Positions 1-5,258 of a DNA stretch of 7,431 bases are shown here, piece by piece. Within the stretch, counting starts at the first letter, position 1. Every line of letters starts with the position of its first letter. A model generated the notes under the pieces. It was not told the DNA's origin. It made no database searches and saw nothing but the letters and a program-made list of their open reading frames with translations. Source of the stretch: Deltaproteobacteria bacterium (lineage in GTDB: Bacteria > Desulfobacterota > Desulfobacteria > Desulfobacterales > SURF-7); assembly GCA_019307665.1 (NCBI GenBank), contig JAFDJC010000158.1, forward strand, positions 1-7,431. Direction: 5' to 3'. A program made the translations under genes and the position numbers.

Positions 1-513
1 GTGCCCCTTAAACTTTATGAAGAACATTCGGCATACACTACCCTTGGCGCAGCTAAAAAACTATATGACCTGCCGGTAGAAGAAGTTAATCCAAATTATA
101 TTACACCAAAGATGGCTTTATTCCGTCTTAACAAGATTATGGATGAATACGTTGCCGGCTGTGGTTCTCAATATAATTGTTCCGAAACTACCCTGAACAT
201 AGCGCTTAGAGAACTGAAAATGCTTAAAGAGGACCTGTCCAAGCTTGCTGCACGAAATCTCCATGAATTAATGAGATGCTGGGAAGATGTTCAGCGTGTT
301 CAACTTGCCGAGGCACATACACGTCATAAACTTTTCCGTGAGGAAACCCGCTGGCCCGGATATTATTACAGGACGGATTATCCAAAAATGGAGCAGGAAA
401 AATGGGGAGATGTTTTTGTAAATTCTATATATGACGATGAAACAGGAGAATTTAAGATGTTTACAAGACCCAAATACAGCCTTGTAGATATTAAAGAGGT
501 CGTTGGAATGTAA
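1..513 (+). CDS. aprA: Adenylylsulfate (APS) reductase alpha subunit, C-terminal part
   Basis: AprA is the FAD subunit of dissimilatory APS reductase, which reduces adenosine 5'-phosphosulfate to sulfite and AMP in the cytoplasm, working with the ferredoxin-like AprB. Only the last 170 residues are here; the family is roughly 600-670 residues, so the FAD-binding and most of the capping domain lie upstream of the window. The GTG at base 1 is where the window cuts the frame, not a credible start. Seen in the sequence: the helical C-terminal domain with LHELMRCWE (residues 88-95), the AEAH-RH pattern (about 104-109) and FREETRWPGYYYR (112-124), followed by a YD-ETGE-F turn (144-151), all highly typical of AprA C-termini. 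The gene ends at TAA 511-513 and is followed by a strong stem-loop. The Qmo membrane complex genes, often next to aprBA, are not downstream here. A divergent AprA paralogue is possible. Confidence 0.88.
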   Translation: MPLKLYEEHSAYTTLGAAKKLYDLPVEEVNPNYITPKMALFRLNKIMDEYVAGCGSQYNCSETTLNIALRELKMLKEDLSKLAARNLHELMRCWEDVQRVQLAEAHTRHKLFREETRWPGYYYRTDYPKMEQEKWGDVFVNSIYDDETGEFKMFTRPKYSLVDIKEVVGM

Positions 514-572
514 TGATAACATTCCTTTTGACGGAGATACTGTGTTAATGCCATCACATGTGTCCTCTAAAC

Positions 573-607
573 GCAGCCGCATAAGATTGGTTACCTTGTG
601 CGGCTGT
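573..607 (+). terminator. Stem-loop downstream of aprA, possible terminator
   Basis: Thirteen-base arms (573-585 and 595-607) pair with two G-U wobbles around a nine-base loop; the core is CAGCCGCA against TGCGGCTG. It starts about 60 bases after the aprA stop and lies upstream of the next gene. The downstream bases are A/T-rich but lack a clean run of T, so it may act as a transcript 3'-end stabiliser or a weak terminator rather than a classic Rho-independent one. Confidence 0.55.
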
Positions 608-639
608 ATTATCAAAAACAATATTTTTAAAAAAGGCTT

Positions 640-918
640 ATGAAGGAAAGACTTCAAACTGGAAAAAAGAAAGATTCTGTTAAAACCCAGCATGGGAAAT
701 GGTATAAAGAAGGTTATGCATACGGTTTTATATTTGCCAGGGAAGAAGCGGATTACGAAGAACTGGCTGCCATTGTTAGAGCAAAAGAGATACCTGTTAA
801 CTGGGATATTTTCAGGGCAGAAATTTTAAGCGGACACATGTACAACCCATTATTTGATTTTCAAGCATATTCAGAAGGTTTCAGCAAGGCATGCATAGAA
901 TTTTTTGAAATGATATAG
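640..918 (+). CDS. Uncharacterised small protein (92 aa)
   Basis: I do not recognise a named family with certainty. The protein has a basic, Lys-rich N-terminus (residues 1-20), then a compact part rich in aromatic and acidic residues: a WYKEGYAYGFIFAREEADY stretch followed by helices with PVNWDIFRAE and, near the end, FDFQAYSEGFSKACIEFFE. There is no signal peptide, membrane segment or metal-binding cysteine cluster (a single Cys), so it should be a soluble cytoplasmic protein. Codon use and the ordered alternation of aromatic and charged residues make it look genuinely coding. The start has an AAAAAAGG stretch only a few bases upstream, so the true start could be slightly downstream. It sits 14 bases before the zinc-ribbon gene, and the two are probably co-transcribed. 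My impression is that similar pairs occur in other sulfate reducers, which a search would have to confirm. Confidence 0.72.
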   Translation: MKERLQTGKKKDSVKTQHGKWYKEGYAYGFIFAREEADYEELAAIVRAKEIPVNWDIFRAEILSGHMYNPLFDFQAYSEGFSKACIEFFEMI

Positions 919-932
919 ACCTTTAAGAGTGA

Positions 933-1199
933 ATGATGAATACAAAAACTCCAATATGCCCATATTGCAATGAAAAAATGAAAAAATGGAGAGTGCCCCT
1001 GACGTCCAGTTGGAACAATGATTTTTTTTATGTTTGTTTTAATGACAATTGCCCTTATTTTGTTGAAGGGTGGGATTATTTGTGGGAAACCCAGCAAACT
1101 CATGCCTCATATCGTTGTCGACTGGACCCCGATTCCGGTCAATACACGCCTTTACCGGCATGGTCTACTGAAGCTTTGAAAAATAATATCATCGAATAG
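933..1199 (+). CDS. Small zinc-ribbon protein, Ogr/Delta-like (88 aa)
   Basis: Four cysteines form a probable zinc ribbon: C9 and C12 (CPYC) and C35 and C40 (CFNDNC), a CX2C...CX4C layout resembling the Ogr/Delta zinc-finger family of small DNA-binding activators. Between the knuckles is a WRVP-L-SSW segment; after the ribbon come an aromatic stretch (YFVEGWDYLWE) and a C-terminal tail with LDPDSG and PLPAWS motifs. No membrane or secretion signal is visible. Two adjacent ATGs (933 and 936) could serve as start; an AAGAG stretch about 6-11 bases upstream is a moderate ribosome-binding site. It follows the 92-aa gene at 14 bases, and both trail aprA. A role in transcriptional control or as a metal/redox adaptor is inference only. 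Confidence 0.75.
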   Translation: MMNTKTPICPYCNEKMKKWRVPLTSSWNNDFFYVCFNDNCPYFVEGWDYLWETQQTHASYRCRLDPDSGQYTPLPAWSTEALKNNIIE

Positions 1200-1224
1200 A
1201 TTGATCTGTTAATATTCAATTCAA

Positions 1225-2028
1225 TTATTTTATTCCCAATTCATCTTTTTTAGTTACTATGACTTCAGGCTTAAGTTTTAATTCCTGTTGCCCGATTAAT
1301 CCAAATTCTATCCATTTCATGGCAAATTTATAAAGAGCGACATCATCATGTTTCATTTTTTTTATTTCATCTTTATCTATGTCAAATTGTTTTAAAAAAC
1401 TACTTTCAAAAACAAAGCGTCTGAAACGGTCCAGATCATAACATGCCATGAAAAACATTTCCTGAATTTTTTTGTTTTTAATTTTTTTGTCAGATAAAAA
1501 TTCATTCATTGTAATTTTTTTAAATAATTTTTCCATCTCTATATAAATTGGGATGTCCTGCTCCTGTATCCATTCTTTTACAGCGAAAGAATTTTTTTCC
1601 TGAAAACCTAAGCAAAATGGAACATCCATAATTGAATAATATTGCTTGCCGGCTTTTTCAGTCATTTTGGTCTGTTCGGGCTGTAGAGGATAAATACGGC
1701 AGGACCATGGACGATTTGGATAAACTTTGCATCCCTGGGATCCAACAAAAGGGCAACTTTTTTTTTCATCATCTTCCATTTTTAATGCAACAACCGGAAG
1801 GCCATTATGATCAACAAGGGTAAATGTATATTTTTGCAAAAATTCATATGATGCTATTTCAAGCTCATTTTTTAAGCGAAGAATATCGTATGGTGTAAGG
1901 AATATATTAATATTGCGGCAACACTGAGTAAAACAATCAAGGCCACTATGACAAGAAAATCTAAAATCATCTTCCGGTCTTAATACTTTCAGGCCCTGAT
2001 TTTTACTTTGAATAGTTCGATTTTCCAT
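1225..2028 (-). CDS. YkgJ-family cysteine-cluster protein (putative Zn/Fe-chelating)
   Basis: The N-terminal half carries the cysteine pattern of the YkgJ/UPF0153 family, thought to chelate zinc or iron: C26, C32, C36-C37 (CX5CX3CC), then C92, C100 (CPFVGSQGCKVYP), C110 (the RPWSCRIYPL signature) and C139 in DVPFCLGF. The family core ends near residue 145; the remaining ~120 residues are a Lys/Phe-rich, mostly helical C-terminal extension with no motif I recognise. At 267 residues it fits the longer members of the family. The start is supported by GAGAGG about six bases before ATG. It lies 109 bases downstream of the selenoprotein gene on the same strand and converges with the zinc-ribbon gene, with 25 bases between the two stops. 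The biochemical role of the family is unknown; a link to protein modification or metal handling is often assumed. Function here is not predictable. Confidence 0.85.
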   Translation of the reverse strand: MENRTIQSKNQGLKVLRPEDDFRFSCHSGLDCFTQCCRNINIFLTPYDILRLKNELEIASYEFLQKYTFTLVDHNGLPVVALKMEDDEKKSCPFVGSQGCKVYPNRPWSCRIYPLQPEQTKMTEKAGKQYYSIMDVPFCLGFQEKNSFAVKEWIQEQDIPIYIEMEKLFKKITMNEFLSDKKIKNKKIQEMFFMACYDLDRFRRFVFESSFLKQFDIDKDEIKKMKHDDVALYKFAMKWIEFGLIGQQELKLKPEVIVTKKDELGIK

Positions 2029-2095
2029 AATATCCTCTCTCTTCTACAATTGCACACATTGACTGCGTCATTCCGGTGAACTGGTATAATATTGC

Positions 2096-2117
2096 GCGTA
2101 CTATAAAACTGTAACGC
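2096..2117 (-). other. Imperfect dyad between selenoprotein gene and ykgJ-like gene
   Basis: On the minus strand GCG(T)TAC pairs with GTACGC around a nine-base A/T loop (six pairs with one bulged base). The loop region contains TATAGT, a 5/6 match to a -10 box, so this could be a promoter-overlapping operator for the YkgJ-like gene or a weak 3' hairpin for the selenoprotein transcript. There is no good -35 match, and I cannot decide between the two. Confidence 0.22.
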
Positions 2118-2137
2118 ACTATTAATCCATTTATTTG

Positions 2138-3496
2138 TTAAATTTTTCTCAACTTCTGCAACGCCTGTTCTGCCGCCAAAGTAATCGGTTCCGCACTCGG
2201 CTCCGAAGAAATATCAGGGTTGCAGGCAGATGTAAATGTCGTGAGATCTGAAATTGTTTTTCCTCCAAGGATAAAGGCACTGACAGCATCTATTTCTCTT
2301 GCCGGTGCTATTCCATGGCTTACAATTTGCCCGCCGAGAATTATCTGAGTTTTTTTGTCAAAAACAAGTTTGATCCTCCAGGGTTTCGCGCCTGGAATCA
2401 TGCCATGTTTACTTTTGGAGTCAACCGTTGCGCAAATGATTTCAAATTTTTCTTTTAAAGCAGCTTCCTCTGTCAACCCGGTAGCTGAAACTGTAAGGTC
2501 AAACATCTGACAGCCACCGACATTAAGCACACCGGGAAATGAAATATCATAACCGGCTAGCCGTTTAGCAGCAAGACGCCCCTGCATAACAGCGGGTCCT
2601 CTTAGACGCCCGGGATCGGGTTTTTGTGTAATAAAATTTCTCTTTTCAACACAGTCTCCACCTGCCAGGATATCAGGGTTGGATGTTTCCTGAAATTCAT
2701 TTACTTTTATGCCGAATGTTCCCATCTCAAGCCCGATATCCTCTGCAAGTGCAGTATTTGGCCGAACCCCCACGTTCACAAAGACCATATCTGCGCCAAG
2801 CTTTTTGCCGGAACCGAGTTCTACGCCGGTAACATTTCCATTGCTGCCCGTGATTTTTTCGACTTTTTCGCCTGTCAAAATTTTTATCCCTTTTTCCTCA
2901 AAGTATTCCTTAACAGGATCAGCCATATCCTTATCAAGCATAAGGGGAAGAGGACGGTTAAAGAGTTCCACAATTGTGATGTCATATACATCAGGATTGG
3001 CAGCAGCAATAAGTGAAGCTATTTCCATTGTAATAAAACCAGCGCCAATAAATATTAGCTTTTTAGGATTATTATCAGCCATAAATGCTTTAATTTTTTC
3101 GGCGTCGGAAATCCCGCGCAATTCCTCAACTCCTTTAAGATCATTTCCCTCAATGGGAGGTGTAAATGAACTTGCACCTGTAGCAAGAAACAGTTTGTTA
3201 TAATCAAACAACCTGCCATCTGATATAAAAACTTTTTTCTTTTCAGCATCTACTTTTGTGACTTCGCCGTTAAAAATATTTATGCCTGCGTCTTCAAGTT
3301 TTTTATCAGGAATTACAATTGAATCCGGTGTAGCCAGACCGGCCACAACATGAGGGAGCGCTCACCTGACAATAAAAAACTTTTCTTTTCGTATAACCGT
3401 AACATCCACATCCGGCATTAATTTTTTAGACATCATTGCAGCCGGTCCACCTGCACCACTGCATCCTACAATCACAAGTTTCTCTCCCTTTTTCAT
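2138..3496 (-). CDS. Selenocysteine-containing FAD/NAD(P)-dependent oxidoreductase (CoA-disulfide reductase/NADH oxidase type)
   Basis: A 452-residue flavoenzyme if the TGA at 3362-3364 (codon 45) is read as selenocysteine. Seen: N-terminal FAD Rossmann loop GCSGAGG (11-17), then FFIVR-U-ALPHVV with U45, LATGAS (104-109), a second NAD(P)-binding Rossmann GAGF (151-154) with acidic E177, the FAD-binding GGD (279-281), and a C-terminal dimerisation domain with C425 in a TSACNPD motif. U45 aligns with the redox Cys of CoA-disulfide reductase-type enzymes (PCGIPY in the paralogue here), and a SECIS-like hairpin follows. In that family the residue carries a persulfide or CoA mixed disulfide during NAD(P)H-dependent reduction of CoA-disulfide, polysulfide or similar; the substrate here is unknown. 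Start: ATG with AAAAGGA seven bases upstream. Starting at the internal GTG (3346) would lose the FAD site and the active residue. The alternative is a nonsense-mutated pseudogene, unlikely because both flanks are intact and family-like. Confidence 0.88.
3329..3347 (-). promoter_or_regulatory. Bacterial SECIS element (selenocysteine insertion hairpin)
   Basis: On the mRNA (minus) strand UGUGGCC pairs with GGCUACA (seven pairs, one G-U) around the loop GGUCU. The loop begins 22 bases after the UGA at 3362-3364, within the spacing usual for bacterial SECIS elements, and GGU at the apex is the feature recognised by SelB; the E. coli fdhF SECIS loop also contains GGUCU. It lies entirely within the coding frame, as bacterial SECIS elements do. 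The match of position, stem and loop is direct; binding by SelB is inferred. Confidence 0.8.
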
Positions 3497-3690
3497 AATT
3501 TTTCCTTTTCTAATTTATTATTTGGGAACAATCCCTTTAAAACAGTCAAATAAAACAAATTTTGTGCTTTTAAGCTTCTCTTTCAGCATCATTCTTATGC
3601 CGCCTCTCAGATAAAAATGCAATGTCTTATTTTTTTCCTCCTGAATAAGTAAATCCTCTTTCCTGTGAAAGTTATTATTCCCGGAATTAG

Positions 3691-3828
3691 AAAACCCTTG
3701 AATATTTTCATGGATTGACAGAAGAAAAACTGATACCATTTTTGAAAATGATGACAGATAAAAAACTGATGTTTGAGGAAGATGGCAAGTACCTGAGCCT
3801 GGCTGTTTCGATGAAACGTAAAAACTAA
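3691..3828 (+). pseudogene. C-terminal remnant, radical SAM (RiPP maturation-like) protein
   Basis: Between TAG 3688-3690 and TAA 3826-3828 the plus strand reads 45 residues without a start codon near its beginning: KTLEYFHGLTEEKLIPFL, then a KKLMFEEDGKYLSLAV segment and a basic end. The alternating helix then KLMFEE-G-YLSLAV strand pair looks like the winged-helix-like C-terminus of radical SAM enzymes annotated as RiPP maturation C-methyltransferases. No radical SAM CxxxCxxC core, B12 domain or upstream coding frame remains; just upstream the frame is broken by several stops. Best read as the scrap of a gene deleted between the selenoprotein gene and the MBL gene. The family assignment is from memory of the C-terminal pattern and is tentative. 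Confidence 0.42.
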
Positions 3829-3830
3829 TT

Positions 3831-3850
3831 ATCGATGTTATTATATCGAT
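3831..3850. promoter_or_regulatory. Possible operator dyad (ATCGAT-N8-ATCGAT)
   Basis: Two copies of the self-complementary hexamer ATCGAT, eight bases apart centre-gap, lie 40 bases upstream of the MBL start codon in an A/T-rich stretch. The spacing (14 bases start to start) is compatible with a dimeric regulator, but there is no recognised regulator and chance occurrence is possible. Confidence 0.22.
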
Positions 3851-3890
3851 TGTTAAAAAAAGTATAGAAACTATTGGGAGAAACAATCTT

Positions 3891-4526
3891 ATGAAAGTTA
3901 CTATAATATATGACAATACCGTATGGAATAAAAAGCTTACTCCTGACTGGGGATTTTCCTGCCTTGTTGAAGCGCATGGGAAAGTAATACTTTTCGATAC
4001 AGGCGCCAAAGGCAATATCTTGCTCGAAAATATGAGAAAACTCAACATTGATCCATTAAGCATTGACTCGGTGTTTATTTCACATGGTCACTGGGACCAC
4101 ACTGGCGGGCTTTTAACTTTTCTGGATAAAAATCAGGTTAAAGTGTATATCCCGGCCTCATGCAGAGAAACCGTTGATGTTTTTAACACTGTAATAGTAG
4201 ATGATAAATATAAAATTTATGAGAATATCTATTCCACGGGTGAATTAAAAAATATCGAGCATTCCCTGATCGTAAAGCAAGGAGATGATGTAGCGGTTAT
4301 CGCGGGATGTTCTCATCCGGGAGTATGGGAAATTTTGCATGCGGCATCTGTTTTCGGTAAAGTGAAAACACTTATTGGAGGGCTTCATGGATTCAATAAT
4401 TTTAACATAATTGATGACTTGAACAACATTTGCCCGACACATTGCACTCAACACATCCAGGAAATAGAGACGCTTTATCCCGAAAAATTCATTAAGGGGG
4501 GCGCAGGACAAGTAATTAAAATATGA
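3891..4526 (+). CDS. MBL-fold metallo-hydrolase (211 aa)
   Basis: Metallo-beta-lactamase-fold protein. Motifs seen: FDTGAKG (35-41), the metal ligand motif SHGHWDHTGG (64-73; H65, H67, D69, H70), GCSHPG (139-144; H142), and GGLHGF (163-168; H166), followed by a CPTHCTQH segment (181-188). This order matches the MBL subgroup often labelled as 7,8-dihydropterin-6-methyl-4-(beta-D-ribofuranosyl)aminobenzene 5'-phosphate synthase-like, common in methanogens and other strict anaerobes; that name comes from a few members, and the substrate here is not known. Length is usual for a compact single-domain member and the C-terminus (GGAGQVIKI) looks native. No signal peptide, so cytoplasmic. A GGGAG stretch ten bases before ATG is the ribosome site. 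It stands directly upstream of a MinD-ATPase remnant and a NifX-like gene, the remains of a cluster frequently seen together in anaerobes. Confidence 0.88.
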   Translation: MKVTIIYDNTVWNKKLTPDWGFSCLVEAHGKVILFDTGAKGNILLENMRKLNIDPLSIDSVFISHGHWDHTGGLLTFLDKNQVKVYIPASCRETVDVFNTVIVDDKYKIYENIYSTGELKNIEHSLIVKQGDDVAVIAGCSHPGVWEILHAASVFGKVKTLIGGLHGFNNFNIIDDLNNICPTHCTQHIQEIETLYPEKFIKGGAGQVIKI

Positions 4527-4746
4527 TTATGCATAGTATATGCATCAATAAATTTGACATTAACTCTGAAATGTCGGAAAAGATCAAATCGTATGCTGAA
4601 AAAATAATATGAGATATGTCGGTTCAATTCCTTATGACAGGGGTATCACGGCAGCAATGGTTGCACAACAGAGCCTGGTCGATTTTTCAAATGGAAAAGG
4701 TGCTGAAGCGATTAAAAAAGTGTGGAAAAAGTTAAAGCGTTTATGA
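4523..4746 (+). pseudogene. Frameshifted C-terminal remnant of a MinD-family P-loop ATPase
   Basis: Two overlapping reading frames together spell the end of a MinD/NifH-superfamily ATPase. Frame one (from ATG 4523, touching the MBL stop) gives ICINKFDINSEMSEKIKSYA then runs to TGA at 4610-4612. Frame two, shifted by one base near 4600-4608, continues the family pattern with MRYVGSIPYDRGITAAMVAQ, a FSNGKGAEAIKKVWKKL stretch and a stop at 4744-4746. INKFDIN and GSIPYD are characteristic of this family's C-terminal nucleotide-base-binding part. The Walker A (GKGGTGK-type), switch regions and the ferredoxin insert seen in cluster relatives are absent: roughly the first two-thirds of a ~280-residue protein are missing and the rest is frameshifted, so it is dead. 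The missing part ends exactly at the MBL stop, which suggests a deletion. Confidence 0.72.
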
Positions 4747-4786
4747 CTTAAAATGGGCATTAGAATTTAATTTAAGGAGAGAAAAA

Positions 4787-5119
4787 ATGAAATTTGCTAT
4801 ACCGATGGCGGAAGGGAAACTCACAGCACATTTCGGCCACTGCAAGGAATTCGCTATTATTGATGTTGAGGATAATGAGATAAAAGAAAAATCGGTTATT
4901 GTACCGCCACCCCATGAACCGGGTGTTCTCCCTAAATGGCTTCACGATTTAGGTGCAAATGTGATTATTGCAGGCGGTATGGGAAACAGGGCTATAGAGC
5001 TGTTTAATCAAGCTGGAATAAAAGTGCTTACAGGCGCACCGGTTGAAGATCCTGAAATTCTAGTCAAAAACTATCTCAACAATACCCTGACAACAAGTGA
5101 CAATCTTTGCGATCACTAA
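4787..5119 (+). CDS. NifX/NifB-type dinitrogenase iron-molybdenum cofactor (DiNase) family protein
   Basis: A stand-alone DiNase-domain protein of 110 residues, the usual size of the single-domain form. Seen: N-terminal strand MKFAIPM, HFGHC (15-19), a conserved PPHEPGVLP loop (41-49), WLHDLGANVIIAGGMGNRA (51-69) and the C-terminal NLCDH. Proteins of this fold bind iron-sulfur or FeMo-cofactor precursors in nitrogen fixers; stand-alone relatives beside MinD-like ATPases occur widely in non-fixing anaerobes and are presumed to carry or help assemble iron-sulfur clusters. No other nif gene is in this window, so nitrogen fixation should not be inferred. A strong AAGGAG lies seven bases before ATG. 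The ATPase that should accompany it is a broken remnant immediately upstream, so this copy is either orphaned or works with an ATPase encoded elsewhere. Confidence 0.9.
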   Translation: MKFAIPMAEGKLTAHFGHCKEFAIIDVEDNEIKEKSVIVPPPHEPGVLPKWLHDLGANVIIAGGMGNRAIELFNQAGIKVLTGAPVEDPEILVKNYLNNTLTTSDNLCDH

Positions 5120-5258
5120 TAATTATTACCTACTGGTCCGGCAATCTCTCTTCTGATTTCCGGATCAGTCATTTAAAAAACCGTCTCTGTAAACTATACC
5201 TAAAAATAGCAAACTTTCCGAATGTCCCTCGAATCCCTCAAATTCTTTCTGTTTTTGC

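Larger units (their letters stand above)
3497..3890. other. Divergent intergenic region (394 bp)
   Basis: This stretch separates the divergently oriented selenoprotein gene and MBL gene. It holds the proposed radical SAM C-terminal remnant (3691-3828) and an ATCGAT dyad (3831-3850). The part from 3497 to 3690 shows no convincing gene on the plus strand; on the minus strand a 24-codon ORF (3518-3592) ends 21 bases before the selenoprotein start and is not clearly coding. I cannot place promoters for either flanking gene with confidence. Confidence 0.6.

Noticed and set aside
2059..2090. TTGACT and a perfect TATAAT on the plus strand as a promoter.
   Set aside because: The spacer is 20 bases and the orientation points into the 3' end of the selenoprotein gene with no plus-strand gene to serve.
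2138..3346. A 402-residue oxidoreductase starting at the internal GTG 3346.
   Set aside because: It would lack the N-terminal FAD-binding loop and active residue, which are encoded in the same frame just upstream across a single TGA with a SECIS-like hairpin.
3518..4063. 181-residue minus-strand open frame across the divergent region.
   Set aside because: It runs antisense through the start of the MBL gene and the radical SAM remnant and has hydrophobic, low-quality composition. Only its last 24 codons (3518-3592), ending 21 bases before the selenoprotein start, have a passable ribosome site, and these are too short to support.
4529..4545. Palindrome ATGCATA-GTA-TATGCAT just after the MBL stop.
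   Set aside because: Short A/T-rich arms, no T-tract, and it lies within the MinD remnant's coding pattern; probably chance.
4610..4612. TGA in the first frame of the MinD remnant as another selenocysteine codon.
   Set aside because: The sequence after it in that frame is not family-like, whereas the family pattern resumes in a different frame, so this is a frameshift.
5153..5168. CTGAT/ATCAG hairpin between the convergent NifX-like and oxidoreductase genes as a terminator.
   Set aside because: Only five pairs, with no T-run on either strand.
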